This document shows, one piece after another, positions 23,808 through 32,514 of a stretch of DNA of 38,130 bases; the stretch's first letter is position 1, and every line of letters begins with the position of its first letter. This DNA is from Clostridioides difficile (GTDB lineage Bacteria; Bacillota; Clostridia; Peptostreptococcales; Peptostreptococcaceae). The DNA lies in the NCBI RefSeq assembly GCF_900243075.1, contig NZ_OEZH01000024.1, positions 9,193 to 47,322 on the forward strand, written 5' to 3'. Under the pieces are notes generated by a model. The model made no database searches and was not told the origin of the DNA. It saw only the letters and a program-made list of their open reading frames with translations. Position numbers and translations under genes: made by a program.

Positions 23808-24977
23808 ATGAATTTAAAACAATTAAGTGAAAAATATGAAGACTATGTAATTCAGATGAGAAGAGAATTCCATAAGTATCCAGAATTATCTTTTAAAGAA
23901 ATAAGAACAGCTCAAAGAATAGGTGAAGAACTACAAAAAATAGGGGTACCTTTTGTCTCTATTGAACCAAATATCGTAATAGCTACGATAGAAGGTAAAA
24001 AAGAAGGTAAGACAATTGCAATTAGAGGAGATATAGATGCGCTTCCAATGCAAGAAGATTCAGATGTAGAATACAAATCAGAATATGATGGAATAATGCA
24101 TTCTTGTGGGCATGATGCTCATGGAGCTATGTTACTAGGACTTGCACATATGTTAAATGATATAAAAGAAGATTTAGAAGGTAGAGTATTATTAGTTTTC
24201 CAATCAGCTGAGGAAGTTGGTGGAGGTCACAATGAGATAATACAGTACTTTAAGGCAAATGGAGGGCCAGATAGATTAATAGCTACTCATGTTTGGTCAA
24301 ATATTGAAGCTGGTAAAATTTCTGTTGAACCAGGACCTCGTATGGCTGGTGGCTCTGGTTGGAGAATAGATATAACGGGTAGAGGTGGTCATGGTTCTAG
24401 ACCGGATCAAAGTATAGATCCGATAAAGCCGGCTTGCGATATAGTTTTAAAAGTATCTTCTATACCAGTTAATCGTGTAAGTGTACTAGAACAATGTGTT
24501 GTACATGCATGTGCAATACATGGAGGAACTACAATAGGAAACATTATTCCAAACAGTGCAGAGATAATAGGTGGATATAGATATTTTACTGAAGAGTCAG
24601 GTAAAAAAGTGTTTGATATTATAAAGCAAATAAGTGAGGGTGTTGGGCAAGTTTACGGAGTGGATGTGAAGGTTACTCATACTGGAGGTATAGGACCTGT
24701 TATAAATGATGAAGAAGCAGTTAAGATGGCTAAAGAAGTAGTTTCTAATATAGATGGATTAGAATTAGATCCTTATGAGCCAATATGTGCATCAGATTGT
24801 TATGGTGAAATATTAAAAGAGTATTCTGGTTTTTATTGTTATCTAGGGGTAGGAAACAAAGAAAAAGGAATAATATATGCACAGCATCACCCTAAGTACA
24901 ATATAGATGAAGATGCATTAAAGTTAGGTTTAGAATTTATGGCTAAATATGCAGTTGAATTTTTAAACAAAAAATAA
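23808..24977 (+). CDS. M20D-family amidohydrolase (aminoacylase / AbgB-like)
   Basis: The 389-residue protein is an M20D metallopeptidase-family amidohydrolase that splits an N-acyl or N-aryl amide of an amino acid. Metal-binding motifs are IRGDIDALPMQE near 67-78 and HSCGHDAHGAMLLG at 98-111 (Cys100, His102), then SAEEVGGG with its glutamates near 135, and a late HHPKYNIDE histidine near residue 365. The lid domain lies between. GGGGGAT precedes ATG 23808. It is the first gene of a three-gene operon with an AbgT-type transporter and a C-S lyase, which suggests hydrolysis of an N-acylated cysteine conjugate; p-aminobenzoyl-glutamate is the other family substrate. Confidence 0.9.
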   Translation: MNLKQLSEKYEDYVIQMRREFHKYPELSFKEIRTAQRIGEELQKIGVPFVSIEPNIVIATIEGKKEGKTIAIRGDIDALPMQEDSDVEYKSEYDGIMHSCGHDAHGAMLLGLAHMLNDIKEDLEGRVLLVFQSAEEVGGGHNEIIQYFKANGGPDRLIATHVWSNIEAGKISVEPGPRMAGGSGWRIDITGRGGHGSRPDQSIDPIKPACDIVLKVSSIPVNRVSVLEQCVVHACAIHGGTTIGNIIPNSAEIIGGYRYFTEESGKKVFDIIKQISEGVGQVYGVDVKVTHTGGIGPVINDEEAVKMAKEVVSNIDGLELDPYEPICASDCYGEILKEYSGFYCYLGVGNKEKGIIYAQHHPKYNIDEDALKLGLEFMAKYAVEFLNKK

Positions 24978-25017
24978 TAACTAAAATAAATCAAAATTTA
25001 TAAATGGGGGGATAAAA

Positions 25018-26556
25018 ATGCAAAGTGCATTAAAGGAAGATAAGAAAAAAAGCGGTGGAGGATTTTTAGGATGGATTGAAAGAGTTGGTAATAAAATGCC
25101 ACATCCACTAGCATTATTTACATATATTACGTTGATAGTAGTAGCATTATCTGCAATAGCAAGCTTTTTAGGTTTCTCAGCAATAAGTCCTTCTACAGGC
25201 AAGTTAATAGAAGTTATGAACTTAATAAGTGCAAAAGGTTTAATACTATTTATGCAAGAGTTTGTTAAGAACTTCCAAAGCTTCCCTGTACTTGGAGTCG
25301 TTTTAGTTATGGCAGTTGCAACAGGGGTTTGTGAAAAGACAGGATTTTTCTCAACTGCTATAAAAATGAGTTTATCAAAAGTTAAGGGAAATGCGGTTGT
25401 ATTTATAATAGCTTTTATAGGAGTATTTGCTAATCAAGCTGGTGATGCCGCTTTCGTATTAGTACCAATTCTTGCAGGGGCAATATTTTATGGATTAGGT
25501 AGAAATCCATTAGCTGGTATATTCTGTGGATTTGCATCAGTTGGTGGTGGATTTGCAACAGCTGTAATTCCTGGGGGATGGGATGTCACGTTAACACCAA
25601 TAACTGTATCAGCAGCTCGAACTATGCAACATGGGTTTGATATGACATTATTAGCTAGTTATTATGCGCTATTTGTGTCTGCATTCATAGTAGCTACAGT
25701 ATCAACAATAGTAACTATTAAATTTATAGAACCTAAATTAGGTAAATACACTGGTAAGCCTGAAGGTATGGATGATGCTCAAGGTTTTGAGGTTACAAAA
25801 GAACAAGCAAAAGCAGCAAAGTCAGCAGGTTTTACAGTGTTAGCTTATGTAGCATTATTAGTTGCTTTATGTATACCAGCTAATAGTTTTTTAAGAAGTC
25901 CAGAAGGTTCTTTAATATTTGGGGCACCACTTATGTCTTGCTTACAGTTCTTCATAGTTTTACTATTTTTTTTACCAGGGATTGTGTATGGAATAAAGGT
26001 TGGTAAAATCAAGACTGTAAAAGACTTAAATGATATATTATGTCAATCAATGGCATCAATGGCACCGTTTATCGTACTTGCAATAGTTATAGGCCAGTTC
26101 TTAACACTATTCTCAGTGTCTAACCTAGCACAGGTACTAGCTATAAAAGGAGGAGCATTACTCAACTCATTGCCATTACCACCGCAAATTATAATACTGC
26201 TATTTTTAGTGCTAGTAGCATTTATAAATATATTTGTTATAAGTGGAAGTACAAAATGGATGATATTTGGACCAGTATTTGTTCCGATGCTAATGCAATT
26301 AAACATACACCCAGCATTTACTCAGTTTGTATATAGATTAGGGGATTCTGTAACTAATCATTTATCACCATTAAATGCATTCTTTATAATACTTTTAGCA
26401 ACAGTTCAAAAATACGATAAAAATGCAGGTATGGGAACTATATTCTCAGCTATGATACCTTATACTATAGGATACTTTGTAGTACTTGCAGTTTTAGTAG
26501 TAGTTTGGATGACTATAGGCATACCAGTAGGTATAGGTGGACAAGTTTGGTTATAA
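25018..26556 (+). CDS. AbgT-family transporter
   Basis: This 512-residue membrane protein with about eleven to thirteen segments belongs to the AbgT family (p-aminobenzoyl-glutamate transporter and relatives). Family marks are the start WIERVGNKMPHPLALFTYITLIV, the re-entrant region FANQAGDAAFVLVPILAGAIFYGLGRNPLAGIFCGFASVGGGFATAVIPGG-like segment near 138-190, and SGSTKWMIFGPVFVPMLMQLNIHPAFTQFVYRLGDS near 405-440. GGGGGG lies upstream of ATG 25018. It sits between the amidohydrolase and the lyase, so it likely imports (or exports) their amide substrate. Confidence 0.92.
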   Translation: MQSALKEDKKKSGGGFLGWIERVGNKMPHPLALFTYITLIVVALSAIASFLGFSAISPSTGKLIEVMNLISAKGLILFMQEFVKNFQSFPVLGVVLVMAVATGVCEKTGFFSTAIKMSLSKVKGNAVVFIIAFIGVFANQAGDAAFVLVPILAGAIFYGLGRNPLAGIFCGFASVGGGFATAVIPGGWDVTLTPITVSAARTMQHGFDMTLLASYYALFVSAFIVATVSTIVTIKFIEPKLGKYTGKPEGMDDAQGFEVTKEQAKAAKSAGFTVLAYVALLVALCIPANSFLRSPEGSLIFGAPLMSCLQFFIVLLFFLPGIVYGIKVGKIKTVKDLNDILCQSMASMAPFIVLAIVIGQFLTLFSVSNLAQVLAIKGGALLNSLPLPPQIIILLFLVLVAFINIFVISGSTKWMIFGPVFVPMLMQLNIHPAFTQFVYRLGDSVTNHLSPLNAFFIILLATVQKYDKNAGMGTIFSAMIPYTIGYFVVLAVLVVVWMTIGIPVGIGGQVWL

Positions 26557-26587
26557 AACATATTTAATAATTTTGGGAGGAAAGAAA

Positions 26588-27790
26588 ATGGAAACGACTG
26601 AAGTAATATACAATTTTGATGAAGTAATAGATAGAAGTGGAACAAACTGCCTTAAATATGACCTTAAGGCTCAATTTATGCCGAGCTCTCCAGAAGATGC
26701 ACTACCACTATGGGTAGCAGATATGGATTTTGCATGTGCTCCTGAGATAATTAATGCAATGCATAAAAGAATAGACAGAAAAATATTTGGATATAGCTCT
26801 CAACAAACTGATGATTATTATGAAGCTGTATGTGGATGGTTTAAGAGAAGATTTGATTGGAAAATAGAAAAAGGGAATATATTCTTTAGCCCAGGAGTTG
26901 TACCTGCATTAGGATTTTTCACACAAATACTAACAAAAAAGGGTGATGGTATAATAATAGAAAAGCCTGTATACTACCCTTTTGAAGCTAAGATAACTAA
27001 TAATGAAAGAAAGGTAGTCAATAGTCCTTTAAAGTTTGAAGATGGTCATTATTCTATGGATTATGATGGATTTGAAGAGTTAGCTAAAGATGAAAATAAT
27101 AAGGTGTTTATATTATGTAGTCCTCATAACCCAGTTGGTAGAGTATGGAAAAAAGAAGAGCTTAGAAAAATAGTGGATATATGTAAGAAATATGATTTAT
27201 GGATAATATCTGATGAAATACACTGTGATATTATTCGTAAAGGTGAAAAGCACATACCATTGGAAGTAGCATGCCCTGATTATAAGGATAGAATAATAAC
27301 TTGTACAGCTCCAAGTAAGAGTTTTAACTTAGCTGGTATGCAATTATCAAATATAGTAATCAACAACAAAGAATTACAAGAAAAATGGATACTTGAAACA
27401 GATGCTAAATTAGCTATATTCTTACCTAATCCATTTGCAATAGTTGCTACTAAAGTTGCTTATAATGATTGTGAAGATTGGATGAATCAAGTAAATGAGT
27501 ATATAGATAGCAATATTAAGTATGTAGAAGATTTTGTTAATGAGTATATGCCTAAAGTAAAGATGATAAAATCTCAAGGAACTTACTTAGTTTGGTTAGA
27601 TTTTAGAGAGTATGGATTAGATGCAAAACAGCTTGAAGATATAATGTTTAACAAGGCGAAGGTATTGTTAGATGAAGGATATATATTTGGAGAAGAAGGA
27701 GCAGGATTTGAAAGAATAAATGTTGCTTCACCTAGATCAATTATAGAAGAATGTATGAATAGAATAAGAAGTGCATTTGAAGGATTATAA
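26588..27790 (+). CDS. PatB/MalY-type PLP-dependent C-S beta-lyase
   Basis: A fold-type I PLP enzyme of 400 residues, similar to PatB/MalY cystathionine beta-lyases. Visible features are PLWVADMDFACAPEI near 38, FSPGVVPALGFFTQ near 100, ILCSPHNPVGRVW near 177, SDEIHCDIIRKG near 208 and the PLP lysine Lys244 in APSKSFNLAG. The start is ATG 26588 with GGGAGG at 26575-26580; the open frame extends upstream to 26537 inside the transporter gene but without a ribosome site. It would split a cysteine S-conjugate to a thiol, pyruvate and ammonia. An aminotransferase function is less likely given the MalY-like motifs. Confidence 0.9.
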   Translation: METTEVIYNFDEVIDRSGTNCLKYDLKAQFMPSSPEDALPLWVADMDFACAPEIINAMHKRIDRKIFGYSSQQTDDYYEAVCGWFKRRFDWKIEKGNIFFSPGVVPALGFFTQILTKKGDGIIIEKPVYYPFEAKITNNERKVVNSPLKFEDGHYSMDYDGFEELAKDENNKVFILCSPHNPVGRVWKKEELRKIVDICKKYDLWIISDEIHCDIIRKGEKHIPLEVACPDYKDRIITCTAPSKSFNLAGMQLSNIVINNKELQEKWILETDAKLAIFLPNPFAIVATKVAYNDCEDWMNQVNEYIDSNIKYVEDFVNEYMPKVKMIKSQGTYLVWLDFREYGLDAKQLEDIMFNKAKVLLDEGYIFGEEGAGFERINVASPRSIIEECMNRIRSAFEGL

Positions 27791-27955
27791 TAGTAATATC
27801 TAGAAATAATATATTACTGCAGGTGTTAGAAAATACTAAGAACTTTTAGATGTACTTGAGGATGAGACTATAGTTGTAAAGATATGTAGATATAGAGGTT
27901 GTAAAAAAGTCTAGAAAAGAAAGTTTAAGCTAGAAAAAATTTGGTTTGATATTAG

Positions 27956-28014
27956 TAAGGTAGAAATGTTCCTGGGTCGATAAAACAGACAGAGGACTAT
28001 TTCTACCTTATTTT
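27956..28014 (+). terminator. Terminator-like hairpin after the C-S lyase gene
   Basis: TAAGGTAGAAAT (27956-27967) pairs perfectly with ATTTCTACCTTA (27999-28010). The stem continues inward (GTTCCT with AGGACT, one mismatch), leaving a 19-base loop. The tail TTATTTTA is a modest T-run. The position, 165 bases after the lyase stop, is unusual, so another RNA role is possible. Confidence 0.6.
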
Positions 28015-28086
28015 ATATGTATTTATATTTGAAATGGTATATATATTAATTAAGTGCATGATTTGTACCATATATGGTAAAATAAT

Positions 28087-28124
28087 GAAGTGTATAGTCG
28101 TACTTGAAGTGTACAGTCATACTA
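28087..28124 (+). repeat. Two 19-base imperfect tandem repeats
   Basis: GAAGTGTATAGTCGTACTT (28087-28105) is followed immediately by GAAGTGTACAGTCATACTA (28106-28124), 16 of 19 bases identical. The differences at positions 9, 14 and 19 are T/C, G/A and T/A. They lie about 95 bases before lacI and could be regulator sites or neutral duplication. Confidence 0.6.
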
Positions 28125-28218
28125 GAAATTATATGGCTGTAATTTTTAGTATATAAGTCTAGATTTTATTATAGCTAGGCTTTATAATCATATTGAGAAA
28201 AAATGAGAGGGATGAAAA

Positions 28219-29217
28219 ATGGTAACATTAAAAGATATTTCAAAACATACTGGATTGTCTTTAACACAGGTATCTAGAGCAATAAATAATCATAATGATG
28301 TAAGTGAAGCTAGTAAAAAAAAGGTAATGGAAGCTGTAAAAGAATTGGGATACGTGCCGAATCTAGCAGCTAAAAAATTAGCCACTAAAGTGGATAATTC
28401 TATAGCACTTATAATAGTAGGATTTGAAAAACATAACATAAGTGCAAATGATATGTTTATAGAGATTATGAGTGGAGTATTCAATTTTGCTACAGAAAAT
28501 GAATATGAAGTAGTTCAATATTTATACTCTGAAAAACTTAGGAATAAAAAAGGGTATCTTCAGTTTTGTAAAGAAAGAAATGTAAGTGGAGCGATACTTT
28601 GTGGGGTGAAAAGAAATGATCCAAGCGTAAAAGAATTAATAAAATTAGATTTTCCAACTGTATTTATAGATATACCGTATCTTACTGAAAGTGTGGGATC
28701 TGTAGTAATAGATAATGAGAAATATGCTTACATAGCAACGAAAACATTAATTGAAAATGGAAGAAAAAATATTGGTTTTATAAATGGTCATGAAAAAGCA
28801 CATGTATCTATAGGAAGAAAATCTGGATATACAAAAGCTCTCAAAGAATCTGGATTAACTATAGAGGAGTCTAAAATAAAAAATGGTGAGTATGAACTTG
28901 AAAAAGCCAAACAATGTGCGATAGAATTAATAAATGAAAATGTAGATGCAATATTTTGTGCAAGTGATATAATGGCACTAGGAGTACTAAATGCATGTAA
29001 GGATTTAAATAAATGTGTCCCAAATGATGTATCTATATTTGGATTTGATGGTATTACTTTGCTTGATTATATAACACCTTCTATATCTACAATAAAGCAA
29101 GATAGTTATGATAAAGGATATAAGGCGTGTAAGTTGCTTATAAATTATTTAAAAAAAGAGGAACCAATGGATATTGTAGAATCAGAATGTAGTGTTTTGA
29201 TACGAGAATCTACTTAA
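28219..29217 (+). CDS. LacI-family transcriptional regulator
   Basis: The 332-residue protein begins with the LacI DNA-binding headpiece, MVTLKDISKHTGLSLTQVSRAINNHNDVSEASKKKVMEAVKELGYVPNLAAKKLA-type, residues 1-57, including the hinge helix. The remainder is a periplasmic-binding-like sensor domain (FIDIPYLTESVGSVVIDNEKYAYIAT near 145-170; CASDIMALGVLNACKDL near 250; FGFDGITLLDYITPSISTIKQDS near 274). It stands just ahead of the GH65 operon on the same strand, and three palindromic operators of LacI type are found in the following 8 kb, so it most likely represses those promoters until an alpha-glucoside binds. A weak TATAAT at 28183-28188 may serve it. Confidence 0.95.
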   Translation: MVTLKDISKHTGLSLTQVSRAINNHNDVSEASKKKVMEAVKELGYVPNLAAKKLATKVDNSIALIIVGFEKHNISANDMFIEIMSGVFNFATENEYEVVQYLYSEKLRNKKGYLQFCKERNVSGAILCGVKRNDPSVKELIKLDFPTVFIDIPYLTESVGSVVIDNEKYAYIATKTLIENGRKNIGFINGHEKAHVSIGRKSGYTKALKESGLTIEESKIKNGEYELEKAKQCAIELINENVDAIFCASDIMALGVLNACKDLNKCVPNDVSIFGFDGITLLDYITPSISTIKQDSYDKGYKACKLLINYLKKEEPMDIVESECSVLIREST

Positions 29218-29250
29218 GGAAAAAATAAATTGATATTTTTTCTTTTTTTC

Positions 29251-29279
29251 TTTACAAATCCGAAACGTTTCGGTAAAAT
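29251..29279 (+). promoter_or_regulatory. Promoter with LacI operator before the GH65 gene
   Basis: TTTACA (29251-29256) and TAAAAT (29274-29279) are 17 bases apart, and the space between is filled by the perfect 14-base palindrome CCGAAACGTTTCGG (29260-29273). A repressor bound here would block RNA polymerase directly. CcpA recognises related sites and is the alternative binder. Confidence 0.88.
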
Positions 29280-29318
29280 GTGCTTATAAACAAAATATAT
29301 AAATAACGAGGTGGAGTA

Positions 29319-31676
29319 ATGACTTTAATGAAATATGATTCAGGTCAAGGAGAATACAAAAACTGGATAGTTTCTGAAATAGATTTTAAATCTAAATTCT
29401 TAGGTAAGTGTGAATCTATAATGTGTTTAGGAAATGGTTATCTAGGGCTTAGGTCGGTGACAGAAGAAAAATATGTTGGTGAATCAAGAGGTATGTTTGT
29501 AGCTGGAACTTTTAATAAATTCGAAAATGAGGTTACAGAACTTCCAAATGTGGCTGACCTAACTGAGATAGGGATATATATAAATGGAGAAAGATTTAAT
29601 CTTTTGGAGGGGGAATTTAGAGATTATAAGAGAGAATTAAATATCAAGACTGGGGAATTGATAAGACGTTTGATATGGTCTAGTGAAAATAGTGGAGAGA
29701 TAAGATTTGAATTTAAAAGATTTGTATCTTTAGAAAATATTCACTTAATAGCACAAAGTGTAAGCATAACTCCTTTAGAAAAAGACATCAAAATAAATCT
29801 ACAATCAGGTATAAATGGACAGGTATCAAATACAGGAGCACAACACTTTACAGAGGGAGAAAAAAGAGTTTATGATTCTAAGTTTGTTCAATATACTCAA
29901 CAGACTACAGAATCAAAAATAGATTTTGTATTAAATACAGTTCACAATTTTAAGATAAATAATGAGTCTTGTAATGTAAATAGTTTAATAGCTATGGATA
30001 GAAGGAAAATTTTCTATAATTATGATATAGAATTAAAAGCTAATGAAAATTTAATACTTGAGAAAATTTCTAATGTATTTACTTCAAGAGACAAAGAGTG
30101 TGAAGGTTTATCATATGAACAGCTAAAGACTAAATCACTAGAAGAGTTAAAAACTGAAATCTCTAAGGGATATGAAATACTACAAGTAGAGTCTGCTAAA
30201 GCTTGGGAATATAAAATATGGTCAAATGCGAAGATCATAATAGATTCACAAGATGGATATGAACAATTAGCAATGAGATTTGCTCAATATCATTTAGTGA
30301 TAATGACACCTGCTCATGATAATAGAATGAACGTAGGTGCAAAAGGATTATCAGGAGAAGGATACAAAGGTCATACATTCTGGGATACTGAAGTATTTAT
30401 CTTACCATACTTTATATATAATGACCCTAAAACCGCAAGATATTTATTAGAATATAGATACTTAACATTAGGTGGAGCTAGAAAAAAAGCTAAGGAAAAT
30501 GGATATGAAGGGGCACAATTCCCTTGGGAATCAGCATGGCTTGAAGATGGAGAAGTTACACCGGTATGGGGAGCTGCCGATATAGTAACAGGAAAACCTG
30601 AGAAAATCTGGACAGGATTTATAGAAATACATGTTACAAGTGATGTAGTATATGGAACATGGCAATATTACAATGTTACTAATGATCAAGATTTCATGGA
30701 TAAGTATGGATATGAAATCATATTTGATGGTGCTACATTTTGGCAATCAAGATTAGAGTGGAATGAAGAGGAAAATAGGTATGAAATAAATGGAGTAGTA
30801 GGTCCAGATGAGTATAAAGAACATGTAGATAATAATGCATTCACAAATTATATGGCGAAATGGAACTTAGATTTAGCTGTAAAATATTACAATGAGTTAA
30901 AAGAAAATAGACCAGAACTTTTTGTTAGTTTGAATGAAAAATTAAACTTGGTTGAAAATTTTACAAAGTGGGAATCAAAGAAAGATAAAGTATATCTTCC
31001 AGAACCAAATGAAATTAATGTAATACCTCAAGATGATACCTATCTAGAGAAAGAAATAATAGATTTAACAAAATATAAAAATCAAGAAATTGTAGGTAGC
31101 TTCTTCAAAGATTATAATATGAAGCAAGCTAATGAAATACAAGTATCAAAGCAAGCTGATATAATGGTATTATTCTTATTATTAGAAGATTTATTCTCTG
31201 AAGAAATAAAGAGAGCTAACTGGAATTACTATGAACCTAAAACACTGCATGACTCATCTTTAAGTTTATCTACACACTGTGTACTTGCAAATGATTTAGG
31301 TGATAATGAACTTGCATACAAATTATTTAGAAAAGCTTGTGATATAGACTTAGGTCCAAATATGAAAACTTCAGATGCAGGTATACATGCAGCTTCTCTA
31401 GGTGGGGTATGGCAATGTGTAGTTAATGGATTTAGTGGAGTGAGGATGATAGATGGTAAATTAAGAATAAATCCATCTATACCAAGTACATGGAATGAGT
31501 TGAAGTTTTCGATATATTGGAAATCAGATGTATTAGAAGTTAGTATAACTAAAGATAAATTATATATACAAAATACTACAAATAATAAAGAAGTAAGTTT
31601 TATACATGAAAATAAGGAATACACTTTAGTTGACGACATCACTATAGAATTAAAAAAGGCTACTTCATTAGCCTAA
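29319..31676 (+). CDS. GH65 disaccharide phosphorylase
   Basis: This 785-residue protein is a glycoside hydrolase family 65 phosphorylase, which splits an alpha-linked glucose disaccharide with inorganic phosphate to give beta-glucose 1-phosphate. The N-terminal super-sandwich (about 1-270) has CLGNGYLGLRSVTEE and MFVAGTFNKFENEVTELPNVAD. The (alpha/alpha)6 barrel (about 315-680) has GLSGEGYKGHTFWDTEVFILPYF, and the general acid is Glu498 in VVGPDEYKEHVDNNAFTN. KQADIMVLFLLLEDLF and the tail RVIDGKLRINPSIPSTWNELKF-like segment follow. GAGGTGG precedes ATG 29319. Beta-phosphoglucomutase follows, which fits phosphorolysis. Whether the substrate is maltose, trehalose, nigerose or kojibiose cannot be settled by eye. 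Confidence 0.93.
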   Translation: MTLMKYDSGQGEYKNWIVSEIDFKSKFLGKCESIMCLGNGYLGLRSVTEEKYVGESRGMFVAGTFNKFENEVTELPNVADLTEIGIYINGERFNLLEGEFRDYKRELNIKTGELIRRLIWSSENSGEIRFEFKRFVSLENIHLIAQSVSITPLEKDIKINLQSGINGQVSNTGAQHFTEGEKRVYDSKFVQYTQQTTESKIDFVLNTVHNFKINNESCNVNSLIAMDRRKIFYNYDIELKANENLILEKISNVFTSRDKECEGLSYEQLKTKSLEELKTEISKGYEILQVESAKAWEYKIWSNAKIIIDSQDGYEQLAMRFAQYHLVIMTPAHDNRMNVGAKGLSGEGYKGHTFWDTEVFILPYFIYNDPKTARYLLEYRYLTLGGARKKAKENGYEGAQFPWESAWLEDGEVTPVWGAADIVTGKPEKIWTGFIEIHVTSDVVYGTWQYYNVTNDQDFMDKYGYEIIFDGATFWQSRLEWNEEENRYEINGVVGPDEYKEHVDNNAFTNYMAKWNLDLAVKYYNELKENRPELFVSLNEKLNLVENFTKWESKKDKVYLPEPNEINVIPQDDTYLEKEIIDLTKYKNQEIVGSFFKDYNMKQANEIQVSKQADIMVLFLLLEDLFSEEIKRANWNYYEPKTLHDSSLSLSTHCVLANDLGDNELAYKLFRKACDIDLGPNMKTSDAGIHAASLGGVWQCVVNGFSGVRMIDGKLRINPSIPSTWNELKFSIYWKSDVLEVSITKDKLYIQNTTNNKEVSFIHENKEYTLVDDITIELKKATSLA

Positions 31677-31700
31677 TTTAACTGAATTAATTAGAAGCTG

Positions 31701-31729
31701 GGTTTATGGGAGTTGAAATCCTATAAACC
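31701..31729 (+). other. Intercistronic hairpin between GH65 and pgmB
   Basis: GGTTTATGGGA (31701-31711) pairs with TCCTATAAACC (31719-31729) over 11 positions with one G-U pair and a seven-base loop. The tail TATTTTAG is a weak T-run. It may cause partial termination or protect the upstream message. Confidence 0.5.
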
Positions 31730-31772
31730 TATTTTAGAAATAAGATAAATAGATAAAAGAGAGGTAGAAATA

Positions 31773-32441
31773 ATGAAAATTAAAGGAGTAATATTTGATT
31801 TAGATGGAGTTATAACAGATACAGCTGAGTATCACTACATAGCATGGAAAGACTTAGCTAATAAAATGGGTATAGATATAGATAGAGAATTCAATGAAAC
31901 ATTAAAGGGGATATCGAGGGGAGAATCATTAGAAAGAATACTTGAAAAAGGTAACAAAGTAGAGTTTTATACAAATGAACAAAAAGAAGAGTTAGCAAAA
32001 TATAAAAATGATTATTATTTAACATTGCTGGAAAGATTAACACCGAATGATATTATGGATAATATAGAGAAAACATTACTGTATTTAAAAGAAAAGGATA
32101 TAAAAATAGCTCTAGCATCAGCTAGTAAAAATGCACCACTTATATTAGAAAAATTACAATTGAGAGAGTATTTTGAGGCAATAGTGGACCCAGCGAGTAT
32201 TAAAGCTGGAAAGCCATCACCGGATATATTTTTAGAAGGTGCTAAGCTTATAAACTTAGATCCAAAAGAATGTATAGGTGTAGAAGATTCGGAAGCTGGA
32301 ATTATAGCCATAAATGATTCTAATATGTTATCAATAGGTATAGGAAGTGAAGAAAATTTAGGTCATGCTAAAATTATCATACCAAATACGAGTAGATTAA
32401 AGGAAACTATAGAAAAAATAGAACAGAAACAATTAACGTAA
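31773..32441 (+). CDS. pgmB: Beta-phosphoglucomutase
   Basis: The 222-residue HAD-family enzyme converts beta-glucose 1-phosphate, the GH65 product, to glucose 6-phosphate. Motif I FDLDGVITDT gives nucleophile Asp9 and general acid/base Asp11. The cap domain (about 18-85) includes the helix EYHYIAWKDLANKMG and the LKGISRGESLERIL loop typical of beta-phosphoglucomutases. Motif II is LASASKN near 112, motif III lysine in KAGKPSPDIF near 147, and motif IV GVEDSEAGI near 170. GAGGTAG lies upstream of ATG 31773. It is 97 bases after the phosphorylase, in the same unit. Confidence 0.95.
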   Translation: MKIKGVIFDLDGVITDTAEYHYIAWKDLANKMGIDIDREFNETLKGISRGESLERILEKGNKVEFYTNEQKEELAKYKNDYYLTLLERLTPNDIMDNIEKTLLYLKEKDIKIALASASKNAPLILEKLQLREYFEAIVDPASIKAGKPSPDIFLEGAKLINLDPKECIGVEDSEAGIIAINDSNMLSIGIGSEENLGHAKIIIPNTSRLKETIEKIEQKQLT

Positions 32442-32445
32442 TATA

Positions 32446-32474
32446 TTGTATTCCGAAACGTTTTGGCATATAAT
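32446..32474 (+). promoter_or_regulatory. Promoter with LacI operator before the ABC permease genes
   Basis: TTGTAT (32446-32451) and TATAAT (32469-32474) have a 17-base spacer that contains CCGAAACGTTTTGG (32453-32466), one base from the perfect palindrome of the GH65 promoter. It starts five bases after the pgmB stop, giving the transport genes their own regulated promoter. Confidence 0.87.
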
Positions 32475-32514
32475 AGGATTAAAAAATAAAATACTTCATA
32501 GGGGAGGTTTAAAA

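Larger units (their letters stand above)
27791..28218 (+). other. Intergenic region between the lyase operon and lacI
   Basis: This 428-base gap contains the terminator-like stem at 27956-28014, a pair of 19-base imperfect tandem repeats at 28087-28124, a CCATATATGG palindrome at 28068-28077 and a possible TATAAT at 28183-28188 for lacI. I found no gene in it. Confidence 0.5.

Noticed and set aside
26537-26587. Upstream extension of the C-S lyase to 26537
   Set aside because: It overlaps the transporter gene and has no ribosome site; GGGAGG at 26575-26580 fits ATG 26588.
32446-32514. Upstream extension of the MalF-type permease to TTG 32446
   Set aside because: That segment is the -35/operator/-10 region, and the strong GGGGAGG site fits ATG 32515.
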